Source: Istiophorus platypterus (Eukaryota; Chordata; Actinopteri; Istiophoriformes; Istiophoridae). Taken from it: a stretch of 64,000 nucleotides of DNA. The position numbers and the translations under genes are program-made. This document shows, in pieces, positions 19,492 through 31,200 of this stretch; positions within the stretch are counted from its first letter, which is position 1, and each line of letters starts with the position of its first letter. The stretch is from assembly GCA_016859345.1 (NCBI GenBank), contig CM029119.1:4467609-4531608 (forward strand), written 5' to 3'. Below the pieces are notes generated by a model. It was not told the origin of the DNA. It did no database searches and was given only the letters and a program-made list of their open reading frames with translations.

Positions 19492-19720
19492 GCCGTTTCT
19501 TTTCCTCTGAAATATCGTTTACCGTGGATCTTATGTAAGATGCTCTTGTGTAGCAAAAAAAAACACCAACTGACAGGAAAAACTGACAGGATCAACAGAC
19601 AGGATCAACAGACACCTCCACCTCCAGAGAAGAGGTGCGGCCCGGCAGCACCAGCAGCGTGTTCTTCACGTAGAACGTCCCTCCGCGACCACAACGACGT
19701 AACACCGACGTCACACCAAC
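19492..19720 (+). promoter_or_regulatory. mrpl58 promoter / 5' UTR
   Basis: This 229-bp gap must hold the Pol II promoter and 5' UTR of mrpl58. It is rich in C and CpG toward the ATG (CGCGACC, CGACGT). It also contains a short direct repeat of CAGGATCAACAGACA-type units at 19585-19616. No TATA box is seen. Confidence 0.5.
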
Positions 19721-21056
19721 ATGGCGGCACACATAGCACGACGGTCTTATTTATTTTGTCGTAGCGCAGGGATAAACATTATTCCTCTGCAGATAAAACC
19801 GAAGACCGGTTTAACGAGGGGCATTAACAACACTCTCCAACCGAGTTTCAGTTATGGGACCCGAGAAACGGACACCACACAGGTTAGTAAAATATCACAA
19901 GATGCAGCCATCGTTTCCTTGGTATGAAGAAGTAATAGATTTTTATTTGTTTTTAATCTTCAGGATGCTCGAATACACATTCCAGTGGGTAAATATAAAT
20001 TCACATATTAAAACTGTGTTTTTACTGAAGCGGAAAAAATAAAATATTTTGATGCTCTTTGTGTATTGTTTTTTCACATTATTTTTTTTCTCCTTCTGGC
20101 TCTTAGACCGTCTCACAGTATCCTACAGCAGAAGCAGTGGTCCTGGTGGTCAGCATGTCAATAAAGGTTCTCAAAAGTTTCACTTTATTATGCTCTTGTT
20201 AGATATATATACGTCATAGCATATATGCCAAAGTGACTTGTGACAGTCCTGCTTCTGGAATCTGTTGTCATGCACAGTACAATCTTTGTGTAATGTATGT
20301 GTAGCACATGCTATGTGTACTGATGCCTCAATCCACAGTCAGTACGAAAGCAGAGGTCCGATTCCACGTGAAAACAGCAGACTGGATCCCAGAAGATGTT
20401 AGAGAGAACATCGTTGAAAAGGTTGGATTTGAAATGGGGCTGTGGAGTCAGGAAAATACCAGAATTGTTGATGCCATTTTGACACTTATTATCAAAACTG
20501 TACTTTTATGTAACACTGACTTAAAAAAAAATGTGGATAGATTGTTTCTGAAAAACTATATATCCCTAAAAAGTTATATACATTCCTATTTCCATTCGTT
20601 TTGAGTACTCTCTCCTAATGTGAGCAGTCACATTAATATTCAAATGACCACTGGATTGATGAAACCATCAAGTGCGACTATACAAATTTTCTGCTTCATG
20701 GCACAGAACAAAAATCGCATCAATAAGGCCGGGGAGCTGCTGGTGACGTCAGAGCTGAGCAGGAGTCAGCAGAGAAACCTCTCTGACTGTATCCAGAAGA
20801 TTTCTGACATCATAGCCGAAGCCAGCAAGAAGCCACATGAACCAACAGCAGAGGACATAGCTCTCAAGGCCGCCAGGTATTACCTAGTCTCAGAGTATGT
20901 GGGTTTTCTTTCCACCTTGATTGTAATCGTGTCCAATGTGTACCTCCTTTGATGTCAAATATGTTTTGCAGGTTAGAAAAGAAGAACAAGGAGCGACTCA
21001 AACAGAAAAAGATCCATTCAGCAATCAAGCATAGCAGACGAGTGGGATTTGACTAA
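19721..21056 (+). CDS. mrpl58: mrpl58 (ICT1), mitochondrial peptidyl-tRNA hydrolase (6 exons)
   Basis: This is a codon-independent peptide-release factor built into the mitochondrial large ribosomal subunit. It frees peptides from stalled mitoribosomes. Exons are 19721-19882, 19964-19988, 20107-20166, 20339-20421, 20707-20876 and 20972-21056; phases agree and total 585 nt (194 residues, against about 206 I recall for human). The basic, aspartate-poor N-terminus (MAAHIARRSYLF) looks like a mitochondrial presequence. The catalytic GGQ is at residues 76-78, in SRSSGPGGQHVNK. The basic C-terminal tail (KNKERLKQKKIH and SRRV) corresponds to the segment that enters the empty mRNA channel. The donors after exon 3 (GTTCTC) and exon 4 (GTTGGA) are weak, but the protein alignment supports both joins. 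A likely poly(A) signal AATAAA is at 21142-21147. Confidence 0.95.
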
Positions 21057-21141
21057 ATGACTGTTTCTACCTCTCATGTCTACTTGATCAATAATTATAT
21101 ACATATTATATATCCAGTGTTCTTTCATGAATTTTGTGTTG

Positions 21142-21147
21142 AATAAA
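21142..21147 (+). terminator. mrpl58 polyadenylation signal
   Basis: A canonical AATAAA lies 86 bases after the mrpl58 stop codon and is followed by a T-rich stretch (TTTTTTCC, TTTTTTCG), as expected for a downstream element. Confidence 0.75.
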
Positions 21148-21299
21148 GTCAGCAGCATTTTTTCCTTTTTTTCGTTTGTGAGTACAATGTCAAGGCATGA
21201 ATAGAGGCTAGAGGAAGATCAGGGAGTGATAAACTGCAGCACACGTCGATGATCAATCCTAGTGAGTAGTCGTCAGTACGTACACACGAAAACAAAAGT

Positions 21300-21371
21300 T
21301 AGCAGAGAATGGTTTCGATCCATCGACCTCTGGGTTATGGGCCCAGCACGCTTCCGCTGCGCCACTCTGCT
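21300..21371 (-). tRNA. initiator tRNA-Met (CAT)
   Basis: Read on the minus strand this is the initiator methionine tRNA. It has A at position 1, acceptor AGCAGAG/CTCTGCT, anticodon stem with three G-C pairs (CTGGG/CCCAG), loop CCCATAA, and the initiator-type T-loop ATCGAAA in place of TTC. The anticodon is CAT (plus-strand ATG at 21337-21339). One base differs from the vertebrate form I recall, at 21308 (see findings). A minus-strand TTTTGTTTT run follows as the Pol III terminator. Confidence 0.95.
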
Positions 21372-21644
21372 CACACAATACATAAGTTGACGTACGGTCT
21401 ATTTAAGCTCCTACACGTCTATATGGTGGTGGTGTCCCACGGTGTCCTATGGTGGTTTTCCATGTGTTTTTAACCAACATGGCTACGCGAAGGTTCGTGA
21501 GTTAGGTTGAACAACGTTAGTGTCACACACGGTGACAAGCAAACGGGAACATGAATTAGCAAAACAGGCGCTTAACAGTTAGTCGCCGAACAAAACCCGA
21601 TTAAAGTAAACGAAGCGTTTCCCAAAACGATCCAGCACAAAAAG

Positions 21645-21717
21645 CGACCACGAAGGGACTCGAACCCTCAATCTTCTGATCCGAAGTCAGACGCCTTATC
21701 CATTAGGCCACGCGGTC
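21645..21717 (-). tRNA. tRNA-Arg (TCG)
   Basis: Read on the minus strand: acceptor GACCGCG pairs (with one G-U type pair) to CGTGGTC, with discriminator G. The anticodon stem is TCTGA/TCAGA around loop CTTCGGA, giving anticodon TCG (plus-strand CGA at 21682-21684). B box GGTTCGAGTCC is intact. A TTTTT terminator follows on the minus strand. The body appears identical to a common vertebrate tRNA-Arg-TCG isodecoder. Confidence 0.96.
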
Positions 21718-22100
21718 GGATCGGCAACCTAAAACACGTGAACCACATATATAGTTTCGGACTCCACGTCGATGGCTCGTACACGTTGGTTATCTTACCA
21801 ATGCCGTCGCCGGCTCTAACTCAGCCCGGCTCGGGGGGAGCCTCGACCCAATGACCTCTGTGGAGATGGCGCTAGCGGCCAGAGGGTAACGCCGACCCGG
21901 CATCGGGTTGAATGACTCCCGTCCCAACTCTTGAAATCTTATTTTCTCCTTAAAAAGCCAAGCAAAGGAAACGAGATAACGAGCGATGACTCCGTGTGGA
22001 GAAAGGACCTCAGCGGTGCGGACTCACCTGTCAGCCTCTTCCTATCAGGCATCGTTGCCCCAAGGTCACTTAAACAATGTTAAAACTGCTGCGGATGTGG
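21718..22100. promoter_or_regulatory. unassigned CpG-rich segment
   Basis: GC- and CpG-rich sequence (for example CAGCCCGGCTCGGGG near 21822 and GGCGCTAGCGGCC near 21867) stands out between AT-rich flanks. On the minus strand a GACAG|GTGAGT donor-like site lies at 22028/22027. No protein-coding exon is recognised. It may be an unannotated promoter or first non-coding exon. Confidence 0.35.
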
Positions 22101-25100
22101 GCAAATATCACTCGGTAGTTACGTAGATTTCTAAATTGGCAATTATTTTATTTGTATAGGTTAATTCAAGTCTCAGCACCGTGAAACAAATGTTCTTCAG
22201 AACATGTTGGTATCTTTCTGTGTTCCTGCGTTCAGAAGTATGGTGTCTAACAACGGGCCTTTCACTTCATTGCCACAGTTAGTAATTTTCAAATAAACAC
22301 AAGATGTCGATTGACATGAATGTTTGCTGCGCTGCTCACTGTTGTTTCATTTCCCCGCTCAGTGAAGTCACAATTACAACAAATAAAATAACACAGGATG
22401 CATTATACCAATGCTTTATTAACAGGGTAAAGTAGCTCTTAGTTCAAATAATGACATGAACTAATACGTGACAGGACTAAATCTCAATGTCAATAGCTTA
22501 TTAACTAATAATGCACACGTAAATAAAGAAAATTAAATTTCTTTATTGTCTAGGTTAGTGACAATTGGCGTATAGGCACTGAAAACTAAAAAAAAAAAAA
22601 GCAAAAACACAAACACACAAATAAATACACTGGTACAGTTTAGTAATATCTACCCTAAATATGCAAGAGATGAGGCATCAAATATTTTCAAGTGCAATAG
22701 GTAAGACATTATAATACAGAAACCTCAAGAGCCTTTGTAAATGATAACAGGCTCTGGTTCGGTGTCTGCTTTGTCTACGCTAACACACACACACATTCCT
22801 CCTTCCTCTGTATGCTTGAACCGTTCTAACACACGAGCACTGATATCAGACGCACTTTACATAGCACAGTTGTCCAGAAGAATTTAAGTGCTGCAACTGT
22901 AATTCAACATTGATTTCACCAGTAACAGGAGCTCTCTTTCTTCTTTCTTTCATCCTCCAAACCTCTTTACACCCACAGCCTCCGAACACACTTGTAGGGT
23001 CCCTTGGGTGTCAGCTGTGCCACATGTGAAAGGTTTCAAGCTTTGTTATGTCTTAAATTATAAAGAAAAATCAGATATAAAATATTAGCTGTAATAACAT
23101 TCATTATAACAAAGGTTTTTACATAGGAGGTTACCCAGAAAAAGGCATAGGTATTGTATAATGTGAAAAAAGGTGCAATATATTTGCAGGTTAGATTTAT
23201 AGTTTGGTAAGACTGCTGAGAGTAAGACAAAGCCCTGGTTTGAAACCTCGCACTGGTTAGAGTTCTACTGTGCAGTGTGTCCTTCTAACTGTAATCAAAG
23301 GAAAATACATCCAACAATAAATAAAAAAAAGCTCTAAAGAATATGTTTTTCACCATAGTAATATCAGTTTTTGGCACTGGACCATTTTCTTATAAGAGGA
23401 TCCACATCCCAATGTATTTCTTTTAACAAACCTTCATGCTATCTTCATTCAGTGGCCTTTTTTTCTCTCTCTCTTTTTTTGTTCCAACAGCCCCCCGCCC
23501 CAAAAAAAATGCTTAGATGATGCAATAAAATATGTTTTATTTTACCAATAGACCCATTTACTTTATAGTCTTGGGTATTTTTATATTCTCTTCGATGAGT
23601 GTCCGTAATGCCCAGAAAATAGTGGAAACAACAATCTGCACAGCTTGTCCTTTGCAACTTTTCTCTGAGACAGCAACTTTTTAGCATTAATTGGAAGAAT
23701 CACCACACATTCAAAACTCAGTGGTTTTAATCTAAATCTCATTATCCAAAACTAAAATATGCTCGTATCATATACTGTAGATATAACTCAGTACTATGAA
23801 TAAATAGCAATGTTTCATGTATTTCATTGGGCAAGGTTATTTGTAGTCCTTATAAAGACCCACTTCAGTGCTCATAAGAGAGCTGAAGTTACATTAACAC
23901 AGTGGAGGGAAAAGGTATTTAATCTGTAAATGTAAAAATTAAATTTTCAGTCCTGGTTCCTTCCCTGAAGTTTTGCCGTTGGCAACTGTTTTTCACTTGA
24001 TTGCATAAGCACAAGTGTTTAAGTAATCAACAACATAGTTCAACATTTTGAGAAATACACGTATTTGCTTTCTTTGCCAACAGTTTAAGGAGAAGAATCA
24101 ATGCCAGTTTTATGTTTGTATGCTAAACATGAAACTATGGCCAGCAGCAGGTTGGCTAAGCTTGGCAAAGAATAGTAGCGAGGGAAACGGTTAGCCTGGC
24201 TCTGTACAAGGGCAATAGAATTCACCTGCCTGCTACTGGCTAAGAACAGTCTGGTATATACCACTGTAAAACCAAAACTTCTTGTTGGAAATGAAACCAG
24301 GTTTGCTGTTTCCACATATTCAGTTATTCTACGCTAGGCTATCTGGTTGCTGGCTTTAGCTTCATATTTATCATACAGTTAATGACACCGGTAGTGATCC
24401 TTTCATCAATCTCCCGGAAAAAAGGAAATAAATGCTTTTCCTGAAGCATCAAACTACTCCTCAAAATTTATGGAAAAATGTGTGAAGTACTACAAACATT
24501 AACAAAGGATCTGGAAATATCACACACAGCTAATGGGCGAATGGTGTATGATAGGAGCAATGTCTTCCAGGCTTATTTAAATATTGTAAACTGTTAAATT
24601 GTATAGTGATATACTGTATGTAACAGGAGAAAAATTATTAGCACCTCAAGCTTGTTCTTGAGACAGACAGCACTGTGGCCTGAGAGGATCGATCTTTGTC
24701 TTGTACTTGCACAAAATGTTAGTAGAGTCCATTACAGTCAACTTACGAGTTGATACAGTTCATGTTAATTTTAGATTTCCACTCATGCTCTTGTCAGAGA
24801 TGCAGTTTTCTTGTGAAGCTTTAGTGTTTAGTGCACTTGTGTGGCGCATGAGAGGCATATTGCTATTATTGTGTTAGTGTGGTATATGCCTAAGGTAGTA
24901 AGGCATTGAAGCCAGTATATATTAGGAGCACTGAATGAAAGAATATGAGAGAAGTGATCTGCAATGTTTTAGAATTGATCACATGCAAAATAGGTGCTAC
25001 TGTATGCTTGAAGGTGTCAGCTCTGGATTTAAACCATACAGTCTCATTAGACCTCTGTTGAACTGAGCTGTATTTGAATTTAGCTGTTTTTGAAATAGCA

Positions 25101-25200
25101 CCCTCTGTAAGAATGTTTACACCAAACCCCTGTTCGCAAATTCCAGCACTAAACACTGACACCGCACTTAATCATCCTCTTTGTAGCCAATCAGAAACCA
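22101..25200 (-). other. cdr2l 3' UTR and intergenic DNA
   Basis: No coding exon is seen. A long 3' UTR is expected for cdr2l, which ends at 25201. Candidate minus-strand poly(A) signals (TTTATT on the plus strand) lie at 23536, 22542 and 22425, but choosing between them needs transcript data. A dispersed fish repeat sits at 24030-24340. Confidence 0.4.
24030..24340 (+). repeat. degenerate dispersed teleost repeat (second family)
   Basis: Phrases such as TTCAACATTTTGAGAAATAC, GCCAGCAGCAGGTTGGCTAAG and GTTAGCCTGGCTCTGTAC, in this order, match a widespread percomorph repeat I recognise. No coding capacity. The family name and exact limits are not claimed. Confidence 0.55.
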
Positions 25201-28200
25201 TTAGTGTTTACTAGATTTGCCAGATTTGCCAGATTTGCTAGCCTTAGCAGCTTTGGTAGCTTTGATGTCCATCTTGGTCTTCTGGATACGAGAGAAGATC
25301 TCCTTAAAAAGGGCCTTGTACTCTGGTGTGTTCTGTCCCAGCCGTTTATCCACCGCTTCCACCTGCTTGCTGATGCTCTCAATGGCCTCCGGGGTGGAGG
25401 GCGACTGGGTAGGGGTAGGGGGTGGCACCGGGGTGGGGCCCATGGCACAGTCTTTCATGGATGGGTCTCGGGAGACTGGTCGAGAAGTCTGGACCTCGGC
25501 GTGACACAGGCTCTCCTCGTGGCGTCTACACTTCCCCAACAACTCCTCGTATTTCTCCAGTAAGGCGTGGTACTGCTCGTCCACCTCCCTGAGGATGGAC
25601 ATCCCTCTCTTCCTCACACTGTTGGCATGGAGAGCGTAGCTGCCTCTCCTGCGTCCAGACGCATCCCGGGCCACAATGGCATTGAGCGCCGTATCACTGC
25701 AGCTTTTCCTCACAGGACTCGACTCAGGTAATGCCTCACCTCCAACGCCCACTCCACCTTCAGATTCCTCCCTCACCCCTCCTCCCGTCTCCCCTACCTC
25801 CCCTTCCAGGAAGGTGTCGGTCTCCGGGGTGCTATTGAGGACAGTCTGGGTAAGAGCCACGCCATCGTCCTCGCCACTCAGCAGGAAAGTCCGAGCCCGT
25901 CGCAGCTGCTGCAGCTCCTGTAGCTCCACCTCCAACTCCCGTACCCTCGCCTGGCAGCCCTCAGCATCCTGGGAGCAAACACAAACACAAATTTACTTTG
26001 AGATGAACAGGTTCCACTGATTTCAATAAGCCTCTGAAGACCTAAGTGTTTTAGCCCACCAACCACTAAATGTGGTTCCACATAAACCTGCAATATCTGA
26101 TGTTTGGCCACTTGGGGGAGGCAGAAACAAGCTGTAACCCCAACACCAACACATTATCACTGTTTAAGTAAGTTGAACATAATAGGAAACACTTGTCTAT
26201 TTACACATCCAGCAGATCTGGAGAAACAGAGCCAGAGCTGCAGCATGTTTTACTATCTTCACCAGCTAGGGTAGTTGTTTTGCTGACTGTTGTGGCTGCA
26301 AACAACACAATGAGGGTGGTGAGACAAAACTGGTTAATGTTGCTTGCTAAAAATGAAAACACACTGTAAATCTATAAAAGTGCAAATTCAAGCATCTATG
26401 GGCGACTAGTTTCACTATGCACAAAATCATTCGATCCATTTTTACTATAAAAAATACCGATTTTAGCAGCTTTAATGATGAATTACAAAATTGATCCATT
26501 GTATAAACAAAAGAAAAAGTGTTAAATGAGCATGAATGTGAAACTATGCTATCAGTTCCACAGGTTAGGAGCAACTACAACAAATTTTTATTTTCACTAC
26601 TGATGAATCCATTAATCCACAAAGTCGTTCATTAAATGTTTAGTCTATATATGTCAAAAGACTGAGATGAGCCCATGGTGATACCTTTAAATTGATAGTT
26701 TTGCACTAACAGCAGTCTAAAACCTCAATATATTATATTTACAATAATATAAAACTGAGAAAGTCCTCACATTTTAGAAAGGATCCTTGCTCAGTAACAT
26801 ATTTCTTTAAATATAACTATCCAATAGAAAAACATTCTCGCCGGATGTATTTTCTCTCCAGCACGTGTATCAATATGGTTCGGACTGGAATAATGTGGAC
26901 AATTCTTCACCATACCTGCACCCGAGTCTGCAGCCGGGAGAATTCAGCAAGTAGGAGATTGCACTCTCTCTCCACCCCCTCCCTACGCCCCCTCTCGGTC
27001 CGGACAGCCGCTCGCAGGGCTGACACCGCCTCCCTCAGGTGCTGGTTCTCCTCCTCAAACGGTTGACGCTTTGCATCCACAGTAAAGCTCTCAGCACGGC
27101 CCACTACAAACTCATCCTCATACCTGAAAATATGATACAGTTACATGCAGAAGGGAGTTTCTCACAGGCAGTGTTTTTCATTGATGTAAAGATAACGTGC
27201 CCCAGCTTTTATAGACTGTGGAAGAAATAACAAGTACCCTGGTGCTGTGCAAAGTTCCCTCAGGCAAGGAAATGAGTGGATGGTCTTGCGTCGTTCCCGC
27301 TTCTCCCTCTTGACTCGGAGCTGCTCCATGGAGCGAAGCTGCTCCACCTGCCCTGAAAGAGACTCCACCTGGTTCTGCAGAGTCTCGATGGTCCCTGTTA
27401 ACCTGATCAAGGGGGAAGACCAAATGCTTAGGAGAGGCATTGAGGAGGTTGAGGCAGTAGGGGAAGGAATACTCCAAGTCCCTCTCACCTCTCTATCTTT
27501 TGCTGCGAGGCCTTGCTGTCCGTCACCAGCGTGTGGTTGGTACGCTCCAGCTCTCTGGCAGTGCCGTCCAGCTGCTCGTACACTTTGGCGTGCTGCTCAT
27601 TCATGTCCCGAAGAACCTCCAGCTGCTTCGATAGGTACTGTCACATAAACACATACACAGGCTTTGTAAACACAGCTCCATGCACTTGACTTGAACACAA
27701 ATCCGCACAGAGCAGCAACATTCTCAGAAGTAGACCAACAGCAGGTAGCCAACAAGAGCTGTCACTGGCTGTCTTTGTTATGGGGCTGTGCTTTCCCACA
27801 TATGCGTTATCAATGTGAGTATCATCTATTAATTATTTAGCAGGATTTATAGTCTTGTTTAGTGTGAGTTAAATCTACGGCTTTACAGTTCCATCTGTTA
27901 ATTGACTGTTTACTCCGTTTTTTAATTTGACAAATCAACCCCCCTTAAGGACCATTTAGTAGCTGTCCTGGAGTTTTCAGTCATTACCACATGGTCTCAA
28001 TCACAGATGCAATTATCGAGGAATCATAGATGTTTGTATTACCTTTTTTTTCTTTTTCTGATTAATTTATTTCTGAAGAATTTATCATGATTTTTATGGT
28101 CTTTGAAATGACTGAATGCCTGAATTCTGAATGGTGAGAGATTAAACATCTTAAATCTCTCACTTCAGTGTTTTCAGAATTTAGGGGGGGGTTATTTTGT

Positions 28201-31200
28201 CAGATACTGTTTCGAAGGTCAAAAGGAATTTAAAATCTGAACTCAGTTACATAGTTATATCTTTTTGTACTATCATCAGACCAGTCGAATAAGCAGTTTG
28301 CATGGTTGTCTTGCTTGTCTCCATAAAACTTCAAAGAATCTAAGATTATGAAAAATTGTGTCAAAGAAGTGTCTTTTTATCAAGGGATTTTCCCAAATGT
28401 CTTTTCTATGATCTCTGCTTCAATGAATTTTTTAAATTTAATTAACGGTTCATGCATTTGATGGAGTAATTAGTTCAAGGTTTAAATCCAAATTCTAATC
28501 AAAACAATAAAGCTCTTCGCTTTGTTTCCGAACCTGCAGAACAAGCTCTTGTAAGCTTTGATGGCTCCGTCATTCATACCTCAATCTCCTGCACTTGCTC
28601 TTCGTTAGTTATGTACATCTGCTGCAAGGAGTCCTCCAGCTCCTTGTTCCTCTCCAGCAGAGTCTTTCCCAGCTCTGCTGCCAAGTGGAGGTCTGGAAAT
28701 TGGCAAGATATTGAGAAAGAGATGAAGAAATCCATCTCCAGAAAGAGCGATGTAGATAAAGAAAGACAGATATTTAAGGTGTGAACACAGGATAGGGGGA
28801 AAAGAAGGCCAGGTAGATGCTGGAAAGGAGGGACAGATGAAGATAAAGGGCAGGAATATTTGAGCCATCTTCTCTTTTCACACATTAAGAGATTGTGAAA
28901 AAGGAAATGGTTGCAGAGGAAAAATAGGAGAGAGAGGATTCAGAGGACAAGAAGAGGGTGAGAAGCTAATCTCACAAAAGAAGACATACTACAGCTGTAC
29001 AATTTAAATTACCCGCTGTCAGGTTTAATAGAGCACATTGTTCTATTTTAGGCAAGGTTATAATAGGGTCTGGAACAGCATGATCAGAGGGTCCATCACG
29101 CCATCACTGTCTGCACTGGCCTGGTTCAATTATAGAGTTTGGAGAGGGGGAAGACAGAGAGACAGAGAGGCAGTACAGGGAGACATGCTGCAGGGTAGTG
29201 CTGCAGCATGTCTCCCTGCAGGTCCTCTTCTCTCCACTAACTGAATATGAAGGTCAGAAACTGGTGCCAAGAGTATGTGGAGAGACGCCTCTCCACTGAG
29301 ATTAGGACAGGAATTCAGGCGGAGTTTCAACGTGACAGCGGCAAATTCACATTTAATGTGTTAAATAAAAGTTGACAGGGAATTTCTGCCCTTGTTCAAA
29401 CAGTCATGTTCAACACCACTCATTGCTTTCCTTTTATTGCACCACACTCATCTTTTTTTACATGAGATTCCAGACAAATGCACCTCCGAAGTAATACGAG
29501 TCACTGCTATTTTTCCTTTCTTCTAACCGTGCTCTGACGCAGCAGAATTGAATTTGTGACCTCGCAAAAAGCAAGCAAGGGACCAGACCCAACAGCTGAT
29601 GAAGTCATCTCTCATACAGTCTCGGCTCTGTCTTTAAAAATTAATAGTGCTCACTAGGACGGTTGCCAGGTCTAAAGCTCCTTACGGCAACTCCTGACCT
29701 GGATCACTGCAGCATTTACCCGTCACTGCAGTTGTGCCATGTTGGGATGGAGTAAATAGAGAAATCATGCTCTCAACCAGTGCAAGAGCACAGACTGTGC
29801 TTCAGCTAAAAGGTTTTGGTTTTGCAGTGATGGTCCTCCAAGAAATTTTACTTCCCAATCTACTGAGAAAAGTCAATATTGGTTGTAGGATCAAAAATCC
29901 AGTATCAGTCAAACTCTTTTTCAGTCACTGTGTGTTTTGAAACCATGCTCCTCTTCTACTTGGCAGTCCTGTCCTTACTTCCTTCAATTAGACTAATGAG
30001 TAGCAGGCTAAGAATGCACTTTCAGACAACTCCATATGGGCTTATTCACACACTTCCGTCTGTGCTGATAGTCTAATGAATTACTGCAGGACCCTGGCAT
30101 CAGCATCTCAGGTACCAATGAATGGATCCCGGATCCAAGCTGGGGTGAGTCCAACCAGCCCCACTTTCTGGTGGGAACAAGTTCAACGAAAATGCTCGAT
30201 GGAAATAGCGTACAGTTCAAAGCATGGCATTAAAATCTTTCCTGCTGAACATGAACAGCCCATGAAATGTCATTACCGTAACCGTGAAGTACTCAAAAGG
30301 TGATAATGAATAGTACTCTGTCTGAAAATGGGTGAAAACCGTTTTTTACTCCTCTATTTTGCAGTCATTGGCGCCTGAGGCTGTTTGGTGAGAGATAGTG
30401 ATTGAAAGTGGTAGTTGAAAGCACATACATTTGTGTTTAATTTACATTTAATCTAAGCTTTCAACTGCAACCCAGAGCTTATTCAGCTGTCAGGGGAATA
30501 GCTCGTGTCAAAACGTGACCCGAGTATGAAACTTTGATGCTGTTATACAGTCTTTATAAGAGTTACCATCTCCTACCCATAGATAACCATCACATAATGA
30601 TGAAATGTGGTCAAATTTTGGGAGGTAGAGGGCATCAAGACCAAAATTACACATGCTAATGTTGCTCTGTGTTTTCTAGATGTGGAAAAAAGCAACTTTA
30701 TGCTAACACATGTACTATATCAAGTTCTATTATGTGTTATTTGTTGGAAACTCAGCATCTGATGAGCTTTTCTTAGTTTTTCAGTGCTATATCCCCTGAC
30801 AAACAAAAAGTATTTTTTTGAAATAGGAAAGAACTGGGTAGTTAGCATTAGCAGGGTCAGCAACAATGGTTATACAGATAAAGAGCACAAACAACTACAA
30901 CTCTATTTTCTTGAAATGGATGGATTTTCTGTGGTCTGAAAATAACTCAGTTGACCGTGCAGTAATGTCAGATTCAGTATGTCAGTCTAGCCAGCATTCC
31001 TAAATAAACTGAAAAGAGTAATATAATATATAAGCAGAAACGGCCATAGCTGAAGACCTATGACAAGCTCTTTAAATCAGATCCAGCCTTCAGTCTGACA
31101 AATCTAAAATCAAATATCAGCAGGAAAAGCAGATAACCCAAACAATGCGTTAGTGATAAAGTGAGCACTCCACAGTCAAAAATCATTAGTGTAAAGAGAA

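Noticed and set aside
25204..25563. Plus-strand frames over the cdr2l last exon (also 25676-26020)
   Set aside because: Antisense shadows of a long GC-rich coding exon.
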